A DNA stretch of 64,000 bases from Chaetoceros tenuissimus (GCA_021927905.1 BLLK01000022.1:2480001-2544000), one strand, 5' to 3'. Numbered from the stretch's first letter, positions 41,501 through 51,351 are shown. Numbers and translations are program-made. Notes: generated by a model not told the origin, from the sequence alone.

Positions 41501-41829
41501 TCAAGGGAACAAACTTTGTCGGTGAAATGGACGAAGTGAAGATTTTTGCTAGGTCAATCAGTGCAGATGAAGTGAAACAAATGTATGAGGAACATAGACC
41601 TGACTCCCATACAGATCTGCCATCGATGACTGCCTCCTACAGTCCAAGTATTTCTCCGTCGCTCTTGAGTTCCTCATATCCTAGCAATCATCCATCGCGC
41701 ATAACTTCAGATATACCTTCCATTGCACCAACCGTATCGACAACAGATATCCCAAGCGAAAGCCCTAGTAATTCATCCTCAAGTCCCTCCTCGTCATCAC
41801 AAAGTCCATCATCAGAGGAATCTAGCTAA
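38561..41829 (+). CDS. Secreted SGNH hydrolase - metallophosphoesterase - LamG fusion
   Basis: Exons 38561-39908, 39979-40448 and 40543-41829 join to 1034 residues; introns are 70 and 94 bp. A signal peptide (residues 6-26) is followed by an SGNH hydrolase: block I FGDSLT with Ser37, block III as GSED (N replaced by E), and block V SDKKHLN with Asp/His near 203-206. A short beta-type linker follows (PPEIIKAEQS, TITLTFSKPI). Next is a metallophosphoesterase with DWH (about 343), GDTNNGG (about 383), HGDHEAGDNPW (about 440, split by intron 1), GHVP (about 563) and GEVHLNT (about 606, at intron 2). Residues about 690-960 are a LamG/concanavalin-like lectin domain (WHHIVVSNP, GEMDEVKIFARSIS). A PSxxPS-rich tail ends the protein. 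It probably acts on extracellular ester/phosphate-bearing glycans; the substrate is unknown. Confidence 0.88.
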
Positions 41830-42121
41830 TTGTCAACAATCTCAACAAATTCCATAGTCTCTTATATCCTGCCCCATCATTTTATATATATCAAGTGCTG
41901 TATTTCTTGCCTTGGTTGTTCTGTATATATTATGATGATGCTGCTAGATACGACAGATTGCAGTCCATATATAATTTTAATTTATAGCTTGATAACATGT
42001 AAAGAAAACCAAACTCCATTTGACTGAGATTTCATTCGTTCAAAAAGTTTCATAGACGTTACAATTCCTATATTTTAAGAAAGAAGGAATTAATAAGATT
42101 CGCATGTTCTTTTTATAGCAT

Positions 42122-42421
42122 TTACTCAGCCTTTGCAGCATCAACAATTAAGGGTCCAACATTATCTCCGCATGCCTTGTTGTGTTCTACATGAGCAGCA
42201 TCACACAATGGGAAAGTTCCAGACTTCCAACATCTACAGTAAACCTTCTTCTCTCCAGCCTCAAGAGTGTCAGTGTTGACTACCTTTGGAGAATCAAGAT
42301 CAATCATGTTGTTGATCTTTGCATCTTCTGCAAAGATAGCAGTGGAAGTGCGGCCTGTTGCAAGAGGGGTGGTGAATGCAGTAGCGGTGGCGATGGTGAG
42401 TGCAAATACGGTAAGCTTCAT
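42122..42421 (-). CDS. Plastid NEET-like (CDGSH-type) iron-sulfur protein
   Basis: A 99-residue protein. MKLTVFALTIATATAF then TTPLATGRTS is a signal peptide plus plastid transit motif. The mature part has the CDGSH-type iron-sulfur motif CRCWKSGTFPLCDAAHVEHN: Cys, Cys, Cys and His in the C-x-C...P-x-C-D-x2-H arrangement that binds a 2Fe-2S cluster. The third part reads CDAAH instead of the usual CDGSH. Family members (mitoNEET, plant NEET) transfer clusters and sense redox state. Single short exon. Confidence 0.9.
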   Translation of the reverse strand: MKLTVFALTIATATAFTTPLATGRTSTAIFAEDAKINNMIDLDSPKVVNTDTLEAGEKKVYCRCWKSGTFPLCDAAHVEHNKACGDNVGPLIVDAAKAE

Positions 42422-42847
42422 TTTAGATGTTTCAACTGAATTTTATGACACGGTCAGTGTGATGAAGTGATTGGATGGCCTTGGAAAATCCAAAGAAAAT
42501 CTTGTGCCGGAATTTGATTCTCGAAAAGAGTCAGTCGGCAAAGTTAGAGTGACGATCGCAAAAGTGGTTATCGAACGGTTTCAAAGTACCCCTACTTGAC
42601 AGGGATACTAATGTATGTATTTTTCTGAAATTGTCACGCGTGGAATGCAACAAAGCCATCCATGAAGATCCACACATCAATCCTTCTCATCTGTTGAATC
42701 CAGTCAACACCTACTACGTGTAATTACATTTTATAATCTGAGACTGGAAAAAGTTATTCATTTCTACAGACCTGATACATCCTGATACATCAGTCTTGAA
42801 TAGCAAGCTTTGTATCGCATCTTGAAAAGTACAGGAAAGAACGAAAA
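42422..42847. other. Divergent promoter region
   Basis: Separates the NEET-like gene (minus) and the WW/Q-rich gene (plus). A short direct repeat, CCTGATACAT twice, lies at 42771-42791. Nothing else was seen. Confidence 0.4.
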
Positions 42848-45409
42848 ATGAAATTTAGAGTAGCAGCTTTATCTTTGCTCATTGGCTCCACATGTAATGT
42901 TGGAGGTGTATCTGCCAACTCTAATGCTGGAAACTATGGATACTATGGAAATCATCCTCAACAAGTACAGAATCAGCAACAAGGATATTACAATCAGAAT
43001 CAGTATTATGGACAACAGCAGCAGAGATACGATATGCAGCAACAACAACAACAACAGCAGCAAGGAAATTATCACCAACAGGGATATGAACAAGAAGTTG
43101 CAGCTGATGAGGATCTCGACAAAGAAGTAAATGTAGACAGTAAACAAGAAGCAGAGGATGAATTACCTCCACTTCCTGAAGGTTGGACCGAGTATATTGA
43201 TCCAAGTAGTGGTCGACCATATTATTATAACTCAATTGACGGAACCACAACTTGGGAAAGACCTGTTGCTGAGGAAAAAACATCTCCAGAGGCTGAAGAA
43301 GTCCAGAATGATGTTCCTGAAGAAGTTCAATGTGAAAAGATTGTAGAAGAAGAAGCGCAAGAAGGCACAAATGTAGATGCAGAGCAAATGCAAAATTCAT
43401 ATTCAAACTACGATGAGTATCAGCCAGATGAACAAAACTCTGAAGGTGTAGTGAAAGAACAACCTGAACAGACGACAGTAGAAGATGATTCCACACAGGA
43501 GAAGGAACAAAATGCAGATAACAACGACCAAGTTGATTATGATAATTACAATCGTGATGAATATGACCAGTATAATCAGCAGGAAAGACATCCAAGTGGT
43601 CAAAAGAATCATTCTTATGATCGTAACGCTCATCAGCATCAAGGAGGATGGGGTATGCCACCAAAGGAGCAAGCAGGATGGGGTATGCCACAAAATCAGA
43701 ATTGGAATCAAAAAGTGCAAGGAAATCAACAAAAGCAGGAAGACAAGATTGATCAAAACGAAGAAAAGCAAGCTTGGGGTCAGCCTGAACCAAAGTTTAA
43801 TCAAAGGGAAGAACAATCTCGACCAAAATATGGAGGTAATGATCAGGCACATCAACAGCAGTCATGGCAAAATGATGGTCGAATGCAGCAGCAAAAGCAT
43901 GAAGAGGAAAGACGCGATATAGAGAAGAGAGAAGCACCTCGTCCACAACAGCAGCAACAGATGGAGAGATCAAGTCAATGGGGAGTTCCACCTCCTCAAC
44001 AAAAACAATGGGGTCCAAAGTCTGAAGAGGCCCCTCGTTCTGAACCAAACAAGCAGGCACAACAGTTCCAGCAACAAACTTGGGGAAGACCAGCTCCTGA
44101 AAATATGCCACCGCAGCAACAGCAACATCGTAGACCAGATCAGTCAGAGAATAACCAGCGACCACCTCATTACCAGCAGAGTGCAGAACAACAGTGGCGT
44201 GGACAACCTCCTCAGCAGCATCAGTATGGAAGACCTCCAATGCAAGAACCTCCGAAACCAGAAGAAGCAAAGAAGGAAGAACCGAAAGAAGAAGAGAGTA
44301 AGCCTGGAATTTTTGGGTCACTGTTTGGAAAGAAAGAAGAAGAAGAAGAAGCTCCAAAACCTGAAGAGCCAAAGAGTCCACCTCCATTTCAGCCACGCCA
44401 TCCACCACAAAAAGAAAGACCGCAGCCTGTACCTCAACAACCTAGTCAAGGTATGAATGCACCACCGCAGGGACAGCAAGGACCACCACCTCAATGGAAT
44501 AGACCTCCACAACCAAATCAAGGTATGCAAAAGCAAGCGCCACCACAGAGACAACAGGGACCTCCTCCCCAATTCGGGCAACAGCAGCCGCGTCAACAAC
44601 CACCACAAGGAGGACCGTATGGTCAGAGACCTCCACAGTATGGACAGCAAGCTCCTCCACAATCTCCTGGTGGGCAGCTTCAGCCATATAATCCACAACA
44701 ACAAGAAAGTTCTATCAAATCTGCGTTCGGAAATGCATGGCAAGGTGTTCTTGGTTTTAGTGAAAAGGCAAAAAGTACAGCGACACAATACAAAGATATT
44801 GCTGTGCAGGAGGCTAGTAGGGTTGGTGAAACCGTGAGTACTCAAAGTGCAGGGATTCTTGGCAGAGTTCGAGCACAAGCTCAAAACTTGCAGAAGAATT
44901 TCTTTGAAGGTGGTGATCAACACGGCCAACAATCAGGGTCTTACTCAATGTCTCCTTATGGCAGCGCTCCACCAGTAGGAGGCGCAGGTCCAAATCAGAA
45001 TTATGGAGGTCCTCCACAAGGATATACTCCACCTGGTCCAAGAGTAAATCAACCTTATCCACATCAAGGTCGTGTACCTCCCCAAGGTCAGCAGAGGCCA
45101 CAAATGCAAAGTCAATATGGACAGCAGCAGCAATACCAGCAAAGACCACCACAACAAGGTCAAATGCCTAGAGGTCAAGCACAGCAAGGATACCCAGGCC
45201 CTCGTGGTTTACCTCCGCAAGGCCAACAGAGGCCACAAATGCAAAGTCAATATGGACAGCAGCAGCAATATCAGCAAAGACCACCACAACAAGGACAAAT
45301 GGAGCGAAATCAACCACAGCAAGGACAAATGAGAGGCCCTCCTCAGCAACAGCAACAGAGATCTCCTCAAACTGATCCATGGTCGCATCCTGGTTTGGAA
45401 GGATTCTAG
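42848..45409 (+). CDS. Secretory Gln/Pro-rich protein with a WW domain
   Basis: A single exon of 853 residues. MKFRVAALSLLIGSTCNVGGVSA is a signal peptide. A Gln/Tyr-rich tract follows, then at about 100-140 a standard WW domain (LPPLPEGWTEYI, GRPYYYN, TTTWERP), which binds Pro-rich peptides. Two WGMP motifs come next, then long Gln/Pro/Gly/Glu-rich sequence, a KEEPKEEESKPGIFGSLFGK segment repeated in outline, an amphipathic helix region at about 615-680 (FGNAWQGVLGFSEKAKSTA) and direct Gln/Pro repeats at the end. A WW domain with a signal peptide is unusual, since most WW proteins are cytosolic or nuclear. It could assemble with itself through its own PPxQ tracts in a secretory compartment. 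The exact role is unknown. Confidence 0.82.
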   Translation: MKFRVAALSLLIGSTCNVGGVSANSNAGNYGYYGNHPQQVQNQQQGYYNQNQYYGQQQQRYDMQQQQQQQQQGNYHQQGYEQEVAADEDLDKEVNVDSKQEAEDELPPLPEGWTEYIDPSSGRPYYYNSIDGTTTWERPVAEEKTSPEAEEVQNDVPEEVQCEKIVEEEAQEGTNVDAEQMQNSYSNYDEYQPDEQNSEGVVKEQPEQTTVEDDSTQEKEQNADNNDQVDYDNYNRDEYDQYNQQERHPSGQKNHSYDRNAHQHQGGWGMPPKEQAGWGMPQNQNWNQKVQGNQQKQEDKIDQNEEKQAWGQPEPKFNQREEQSRPKYGGNDQAHQQQSWQNDGRMQQQKHEEERRDIEKREAPRPQQQQQMERSSQWGVPPPQQKQWGPKSEEAPRSEPNKQAQQFQQQTWGRPAPENMPPQQQQHRRPDQSENNQRPPHYQQSAEQQWRGQPPQQHQYGRPPMQEPPKPEEAKKEEPKEEESKPGIFGSLFGKKEEEEEAPKPEEPKSPPPFQPRHPPQKERPQPVPQQPSQGMNAPPQGQQGPPPQWNRPPQPNQGMQKQAPPQRQQGPPPQFGQQQPRQQPPQGGPYGQRPPQYGQQAPPQSPGGQLQPYNPQQQESSIKSAFGNAWQGVLGFSEKAKSTATQYKDIAVQEASRVGETVSTQSAGILGRVRAQAQNLQKNFFEGGDQHGQQSGSYSMSPYGSAPPVGGAGPNQNYGGPPQGYTPPGPRVNQPYPHQGRVPPQGQQRPQMQSQYGQQQQYQQRPPQQGQMPRGQAQQGYPGPRGLPPQGQQRPQMQSQYGQQQQYQQRPPQQGQMERNQPQQGQMRGPPQQQQQRSPQTDPWSHPGLEGF
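45077..45301 (+). repeat. 135-bp period direct repeat in the WW/Q-rich gene
   Basis: A 90-bp block at 45077-45166 recurs at 45212-45301 with a few silent changes (it codes the QGQQRPQMQSQYGQQQ element). This is a recent in-frame internal duplication in the Gln/Pro-rich tail. Confidence 0.85.
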
Positions 45410-45685
45410 ATTTTCACTAATATAGGACATAAAATATCGCATCTTAATATTTATATCAATAATGTTTGAGGTGTAGTCTAGTATATTTAGTATTTGTTTT
45501 TGACACTTACTCTATTTGTGCGCATGTTCAAAAAAATGGGTATTTCAAAGATACGACTCAATCAACTGAAACAAACGGTCGGAACACAGAACGCAACACA
45601 AGAAACAAAACTCAAAAGGAAACACAAAACGAAATGATACGGATGAAGTAAACAAAGTCATGCAATTCAACTCATAGTTTCAAAT

Positions 45686-46876
45686 ATGTCAGAGAAAAAT
45701 ATACAGAATCCTCTAAAGATCAAATGTCTAGTTCTAGGGAGCAGTGGAGGAGGCAAAACTAGTTTCAATAGACGATATTTCCATGGGACTTATGAGTCCT
45801 ATCGAAAGTCAACCATATGTGCTGACTTCTACACAAAAATTATTGCCAATCCTTATTTTGATCCCCCACTTGAAGAAAGTTCAGAAAATAAAAAGAAATC
45901 TAAAAAGAAGAAGAAAAAGTCGAAAAAGAAGAAATCAAAAGATAGTAGCAGTCGCAACAGTAGCCCAAACAATGATATCACTCAAATATCAAAGATAAGT
46001 TTTCAAGTCTGGGATACTGCAGGGAAAGAGCGCTTACTAAGCAAGTCGGACAAATTAACATCTAGACTTGGAGACTCTTTCTTTAGGCACGCCAATGTTG
46101 CCATTTTGATATATGACGCAACAAGTAGTAGAAGCTTCTTACAATTGATCAAATGGCATAAAGAGCTGCTTGAGCGCATGGCAAGTGTTCAAGATTTGAC
46201 AATATCAAAGTATAATGATGTTTCAAGAATACAAGAAACATTTCCTATTTTAGTCGTAGCAACAAAATTAGATCTATTGAATGCAGAACAAGCGAAAAAA
46301 GTTACAAGGGTAGAGCAACGATCCATCATGGGTCTCAAAAATGGTTTCAGAGGAATGGACTATCATTATGAATATGGAATAGTGAATGGGACAGAGGTTC
46401 AGCAGGTTGCAAGTAACCAACCTAATGGAAATAATTCCAAAGAGAAGCTTATGCGTAGAAAGGATATAGCACATAATCCTTCATTGTTTGGATTAGAGCA
46501 AGGACATTGGGCTTCAGATGCTTCATATGAAAATTATGTCAGATTGGCAGAGGATGAACTTTGTCCAGACAGAGAACTAGTGAAGCGATGGTGCAAGCGA
46601 CAAGGAATTGAGCATGTCGAAGTTTCAGCTTTAGAAAATATAGGTGTAGATGATGCCATCAAATCTGCTGTCAAACTAGCTGTAGGGGCAATGATAGATC
46701 AGCAAAATTCAGAAATAGAAATTGCAACGAAATCGACATTTGACTCCTTGTATGAAGATGATAATATACCTCAAGAAACTATTCCTTCAGAGAAAAGGCA
46801 AACTGATAATTCACAGCTATGCTCTTTTTTCTTGACAAGGCTGCTGAACTTTTTAGGCCTTGAGAAAAAGTTTTGA
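45686..46876 (+). CDS. Divergent Ras/Rab-like GTPase with Lys-rich insert
   Basis: A 396-residue protein. P-loop GSSGGGKTS is at 18-26, followed by the switch I region. About 30 residues of Lys/Ser (KKSKKKKKKSKKKKSK) are inserted between switch I and the G3 strand. G3 reads VWDTAGKER (about 109), where the catalytic Gln of most Ras-like proteins is Lys. G4 is ATKLDLL (about 191), with T for N, and G5 is VSALEN (about 315). Another insertion of about 80 residues lies between G4 and G5. The C-terminus FLGLEKKF has no Cys for prenylation. Small GTPases normally switch vesicle traffic or signalling; here hydrolysis and lipid anchoring may be lost or replaced, the basic stretch perhaps giving membrane contact. 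Confidence 0.85.
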   Translation: MSEKNIQNPLKIKCLVLGSSGGGKTSFNRRYFHGTYESYRKSTICADFYTKIIANPYFDPPLEESSENKKKSKKKKKKSKKKKSKDSSSRNSSPNNDITQISKISFQVWDTAGKERLLSKSDKLTSRLGDSFFRHANVAILIYDATSSRSFLQLIKWHKELLERMASVQDLTISKYNDVSRIQETFPILVVATKLDLLNAEQAKKVTRVEQRSIMGLKNGFRGMDYHYEYGIVNGTEVQQVASNQPNGNNSKEKLMRRKDIAHNPSLFGLEQGHWASDASYENYVRLAEDELCPDRELVKRWCKRQGIEHVEVSALENIGVDDAIKSAVKLAVGAMIDQQNSEIEIATKSTFDSLYEDDNIPQETIPSEKRQTDNSQLCSFFLTRLLNFLGLEKKF

Positions 46877-47353
46877 ATTCTTGATTGTAAGAATGTAAAA
46901 TAAGTTTGTCTTTTTATATGAAGAGTCGTAGCTTGTATTGGAATCATGGTTGTAGAAGTAAGTACAGCTAGTGGGTGTGATAATCATTATTGTATTATAG
47001 CTGGAGCTTTGAAAAATGACAGCTCGTTGGTGGAGCTTGGTGAAAAATCAAGTGGTGGCTAGAAAAGAGATGATGTCAATGTATGTCAAAATTTAAATAG
47101 AGGCCATTTCTGCGAACCCTAACATCATCTTCTTTTACATCGTGAACGTTCAACACTGTGATCTTTTGGATTCTTCGACAAGATCAAACAGAAAAGATTT
47201 TGACTATGCGCTTATTATGAGAGGAAAGCAGATTTTACTCTTATATGTTCTTTCATTTTTAGTCTGGCTTATTCGTACATTGCTAAAAAAGAGGATCTAC
47301 AAATTAAGAATTGCGACTTACTCTAGATATTTATTTCACTGAGCCTACATACA
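46877..47353. other. Intergenic region
   Basis: 477 bp; presumed 3' flank of the GTPase gene and promoter of the hydratase gene. A 66-codon frame (47142-47342) ends just upstream of the hydratase ATG but has no recognisable feature. Confidence 0.4.
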
Positions 47354-48319
47354 ATGATTCTAAAACTAGGACTATTCATGAGGAGTACAACAAGGCACAG
47401 AAGTTTCAACATACATAGGCATATCGTTAGACAGAAAAATTTCTCGACAATATCTTCAGAAGAAAAAAATGGCGATGTTTTGCTTGTGCAAGAAAGAAAC
47501 TCAGTTGTGACTCTGACGTTAAATAGACCGAAAGAACGAAATGCTCTTAATTATGAACTTCTTCAAAAGTTACATACAGAGCTAAATGATATTGGTAATG
47601 CAGGAAAGAATGTAAGAGCTGTAGTGATAAATAGTAGCGGTCCCATGTTTTGTTCTGGGCACGATTTAAAGGAAATTAAATCATCTACTATTGAAGATTC
47701 CAGAAAAGTATTTGAATTATGCTCTGAAGTGATGAAAATGCTGTCGCTTATTCCCCAACCAACTATAAGTGCTGTTAATGGAATGGCGACTGCAGGTGAG
47801 ATAGTCGTGATTTGAATCAATAAGAAGAGTAGTGTGCATTTTTATACTCATCCTTTTCAAGCTGGATGCCAACTTGTTGCATCTAGTGACATCGCAATTG
47901 GAAGTGAATCGTCAGTTTTTATGACACCTGGAGTTAATATTGGTCTGTTCTGTAGCACTCCATCTATTCCTCTACTTGAGGCAATACCAAAGAAAATTGC
48001 ATTGGACATGCTTCTTACTGGTCGAATGTTAAATGCTGAAGAAGCGATTCGTTATGGTCTTCTGTCAAGGATTGTTCCTAATGAGGCATTACAAGAAGAA
48101 GCACAAAGCCTAGCGACCATTATCGCTTCAAAATCATTTCAAGTAATCAAAAGTGGTAAAGAGATCATACGTAAACAAGAGAGTCTCAGATCATGGGATG
48201 ATAAATATGATGATGTAGCTACTGATGCGATGGTGCAAGGGTTGTTGAATGAAGACTCCAACATTGGCTTAGAAGCTTTTTTAAGTAAAAAAGAGCCAAA
48301 ATGGGAACATAAGGATTAG
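47354..48319 (+). CDS. ECHDC3: Enoyl-CoA hydratase domain protein (ECHDC3-like), two exons
   Basis: Exons 47354-47795 and 47862-48319 join to 299 residues; the 66-bp intron has a GTGAGA donor and TTTCAAG acceptor and splits an Ala codon in ATAAGCQLVAS. The N-terminus (MRSTTRHRSFNIHRHIVRQK) is basic and lacks acids, a likely mitochondrial presequence; the second Met (47378) is an alternative start. Crotonase motifs: VVTLTLNRPKERNALN, MFCSGHDLKEI (oxyanion-hole strand), SAVNGMATAAGCQL, then TGRMLNAEEAIRYGLLSRIV. This fits ECHDC3, whose exact reaction is not settled. The usual catalytic Glu pair of true hydratases is not evident. Confidence 0.92.
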
Positions 48320-48768
48320 TAGCACTTTTTCATTCATTCTTTTTTTTCTTTACAAAACAATGACAGAAGATACTCGTTAGACATAGGAGATGATGATGAT
48401 GATGATGACACCTTCCGTATTGTCTAGCTACATATTGTATACCAGATAGCTAAATAGTTAGATTTCAAGTATCCAATGACCTACCTACGTAGCATTAAAC
48501 ATAGGAGCAACCTTTTCGAGCTTCATGTTTTACTTTACCATCACAGACTAGTCTAAATACTACATCTTAGAACATACACACAGAAGGCATCTGGATAGAA
48601 AAATATCCATTAACTAAGACAAGCAGTCAGCAGAGTTAGAATATTTCTAGATACCGGAAATACGAGACACCTAAAACCACTTTTGTTTACTAGCGTACTA
48701 CGGAAAGGAGAGAGAAGAAGTGACAATACTACGAATTTCAGTGCTTACAACTAATAATCGATATTAAG
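48320..48768. other. Intergenic region
   Basis: 449 bp; contains the GAT microsatellite and presumably the promoter of the small gene at 48769. Nothing else recognised. Confidence 0.4.
48389..48408. repeat. GAT microsatellite
   Basis: Six to seven uninterrupted GAT triplets in the intergenic region downstream of the ECHDC3-like gene. Confidence 0.9.
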
Positions 48769-49008
48769 ATGTCTACGCAAACAACAGAGGACGAAATAGA
48801 AGGATCTTGGATACCAACCATTGCAATAATTTTAATCTTTACAGCAAGATGGCTTTTGACAAGTCAAGGTGATTTGGCTGTGAGTTTGAGAAGAATGATG
48901 CAAATGCGAAAAATTGAAACGAAGAAGAAATTGGGTCTTCGTGATGATAGCAAATATAAGATGGGCGTAGGAGATGGTGCTAGTCAAAAATACAAGCGTC
49001 AAGGTTAA
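48769..49008 (+). CDS. Small single-pass membrane protein, hypothetical
   Basis: A 79-residue open frame: an acidic start (TEDEIEGSW), one hydrophobic segment (IPTIAIILIFTARWLL), then a basic tail with KKKLGLRDDSKYKMG. This layout suits a small tail- or signal-anchored organelle or ER protein, and the frame sits alone in a gap of gene-like spacing. I recognise no family. It could still be chance, but the ordered acid-hydrophobic-basic layout favours a gene. Confidence 0.5.
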   Translation: MSTQTTEDEIEGSWIPTIAIILIFTARWLLTSQGDLAVSLRRMMQMRKIETKKKLGLRDDSKYKMGVGDGASQKYKRQG

Positions 49009-49135
49009 ATGAAAATCACCCGTACATCTCCAATGAAAATTCTAAACCTGAATAGGTCAAGTATAGATTTAATAACACTAAAATATTGAATAATGAGGTT
49101 GTAATTATTTGTAATTCCAATGTCTACCTATGATA

Positions 49136-50335
49136 TTACTTTTCGGAAGGGTAATAATTCTCATACCAGTGGTTTGCAATTTGTTCTCTTGTACAGATGA
49201 ATACATCATCTCCTTTGCTTTTTGCATATTCTATGAACTGTTTTAACCCTGCTGCTCTTCCAGGTCTTCCAACCAGCCGGCAATGTAAACCAACAGTCAT
49301 CATTTTCGGAGCTCCATCTTTTCCTTCTTCAATTAAATAGTCTAGACTATCCTTTAGAAACTGTGAAATGTGAAAATTAGACATGAACTATTACATCAGC
49401 ATGTGATTTGAAAAAGACATTCCTACCTGGAAAAATTCTTGTCCGTGCGTCCATCCATTTGGGATAGCAAATCTCATATCATTTTCTGAAAGAGTGTATG
49501 GGATAATCAAATGAGGCTTGCCATCTCCGTAATCAAATGTCCAGTATGGAAGATCGTCGTCGTATGCATCGCTGTCATACAAGAAAGTTCCTTCTTCCAC
49601 AACAAGTTTTCTGGTGTTCACATTTGGCTTTCCCTGATACATTCCTGCGGGTTTCTTTCCAAAGATTTTTTCATGGATTGCAACAGTACGTTTGATATGT
49701 TCTCTCTCTACATCCTCTGGTGTTTCCTGATAATCCCACCAACGATAGCCATGACTTGCTACTTCCCATTCTGCTTCTTTCATAGCTTGGCAAGCTTCTG
49801 GATTGCGCTCCAGAGCCATGCCCACAGCGAATACTGTACATGGGACTTTTTGGGAAGTCAAGAGTCGATGCAACCTCCAAAATCCTGCTCTTGCACCATA
49901 ATCATACAATGATTCCATGTTAGCGTGGCGTTGATCTTTAATAGCTCCAGCTCCTACAATTTCAGAAAGTAGCTTTTCAGATTCGCCGTCACCGTGAAGA
50001 AGGCAGTTTTCTCCACCTTCCTCGTAATTCAGAACAAAGTTTAGAGCAACTTTTGCATTGTTTGGCCATTTTGGATCAGGTGGTGTCTTTCCATATCCAA
50101 TCAAGTCTCTTCCTCCATATTTTGATTTTCCATCATTCTCGTGAGAACTCAATGGATACGCGCTAGAACTCATCTCTATATTGGTGGACGCTGGTGCTTT
50201 GGAACTTTTGAGTATATGAATGAACAGGAGAAGCAATGTTTTGTGCAATTGCATGTCTAATCTTCTTACATGTGATGGGAAGAAAGAGAAAAGATTTTCT
50301 TTGTGTGAGCCAGTTAAAGTTGACGTGACGTGCAT
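49136..50335 (-). CDS. PuuE-type allantoinase (polysaccharide deacetylase fold), two exons
   Basis: Exons 50335-49427 and 49360-49136 (minus) give up to 377 residues; the intron is 66 bp with GTAGGA donor and CACAG acceptor. Motifs: VALNFVLNYEEGGENCLLHG, MESLYDYGARAGFWRL, EVASHGYRWWDY (metal-binding His), YQGKPNVNTRKL, then FLKDSLDYLIEEG and VGLHCRLVGRPGRAAGLKQF. These are characteristic of PuuE, the metal-independent allantoinase of purine breakdown that hydrolyses allantoin to allantoate. The first Met (50335) gives a 27-residue lead before a second Met (50254), which starts MQLHKTLLLLFIHIL, a possible signal peptide or anchor. The true start is uncertain; a further Met follows near residue 55. 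Confidence 0.9.
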
Positions 50336-50677
50336 CGGAATTCTTGTTGATGGATATAACCCCTATTTAACCTCCTTTATGCGGACGCAGGCGGACTCAC
50401 AGTTTGAATATAACATAGCAAGCGATAGCGCCCTACCAATGACACATTGTTCCTATTTATTCTCCAAATATCCGATCAGTGTGAATAAATAATTGTCTTA
50501 TCACCTTCCATTCGTTCTAGAAAAGTCATTTACAGAAATTATCATAAATCTTTTATTTTTTATTGACTCTAGCTTTTCTCCGGTGCCAAAGTCGGTAGAG
50601 TTCAATTCTTCAATCCTATATTTGATTGATGATAATGTCTCTTTCAACGACAATGTCCAGATGGAGGTGTTGGCATA
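50336..50677. other. Upstream region of allantoinase
   Basis: 342 bp with the allantoinase promoter. TGACGTGACGTGCA at 50321-50334 lies just inside the longest open frame but would be upstream if translation starts at the second Met. The rest shows no gene. Confidence 0.4.
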
Positions 50678-50849
50678 CATTCTGTTTATTTCCGTCATTG
50701 GCGCGCATTCTGCTCTTTCAATTGATGGGACTGGAGTTTTGGGAAAGGAATTGATCTGATGTTGAGGAGTAGGCGTTTGTTCTTACTGATCTGTCCAAAT
50801 AGCATCAACTCCTCGATCTACTTTACTTCACTTGCCGTATTCTAAATCA

Positions 50850-51023
50850 GATACGACCTTCTGTATTCTACATCGCGGACCACGAGGTCTTCGGATCTTT
50901 GTCAAAGCAGGAGATATGGAGTTATTCGTTGCAAACGACAAGATAAGTCGAACTCCTATCAGCCTTATCAAGGAACTAGAATCTCGTAACAGGAATGGAA
51001 GGGCTTCTTTCGTTTTTTTATGA
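50850..51023 (+). pseudogene. Remnant of ankyrin gene
   Basis: The frame reads PRGLRIFVKAGDMELF and RTPISLIKELESRNR, closely matching PRVLRVFVEAGDMELF and RTPISLVKGLESREK of the copy at 52222-53884. It has no start region of its own and the coiled-coil part is lost, so it is a dead fragment. Confidence 0.85.
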
Positions 51024-51107
51024 TAAACTTTCCCAAGAAGTACTCAAGATAAGAAATTACTTAACAACATATATTACTTCCTTCTCCATACATCATTACT
51101 ACCAAGC

Positions 51108-51313
51108 CTAAGCAGGAGCTAGCCTCATTTTAAAGAGAATGCTAATGACATCTTGCTCTCCCGGCCTCTTGCTAATCTTTGCATAAAAGTAAGCCTTCAA
51201 ACCACCACCCGTGACAACGCCAGATTTCTCTGCTTCTTCATTCAATGCTTTAATCCTATCATATTCTTCATCATCTTTACCATTCTCATCAGCATGCAGT
51301 ATAAAAGTCCTTG
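51108..51313 (-). pseudogene. Terminal exon of a convergent gene, copy A
   Basis: After the acceptor AACAG at 51314-51317, the frame reads RTFILHADENGKDDEEYDRI, KSGVVTGGGLKAYFYAKI and SKRPGEQ, then diverges to end RLAPA. The same exon is at 54075-54286. I do not recognise the family. Upstream exon-like sequence is at 51352-51770. It could be a working gene or decay product. Confidence 0.6.
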
Positions 51314-51351
51314 CTGTTCTACTCTGATTATAAAGCAAAACATATCAGGTA

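Larger units (their letters stand above)
50678..51327. repeat. Duplicated segment, short copy A
   Basis: A shrunken copy of 52010-54298. Its first part matches the promoter side of the ankyrin gene (TTTCCGTCATTGG, TTGATGGGACTGGAG, GGAATTGATCTGATG), its middle matches the last ankyrin unit, and its end matches the convergent terminal exon (CTCTCCCGGCCTCTTGC). Most of the ankyrin and all of the coiled-coil coding sequence is missing. Confidence 0.9.

Noticed and set aside
42921-45380. Long antisense frames (up to 290 codons) over the WW/Q-rich gene
   Set aside because: They arise from CAA/CAG-rich codons read on the other strand as Leu/Val-rich chains; the plus frame has a signal peptide and a WW domain.
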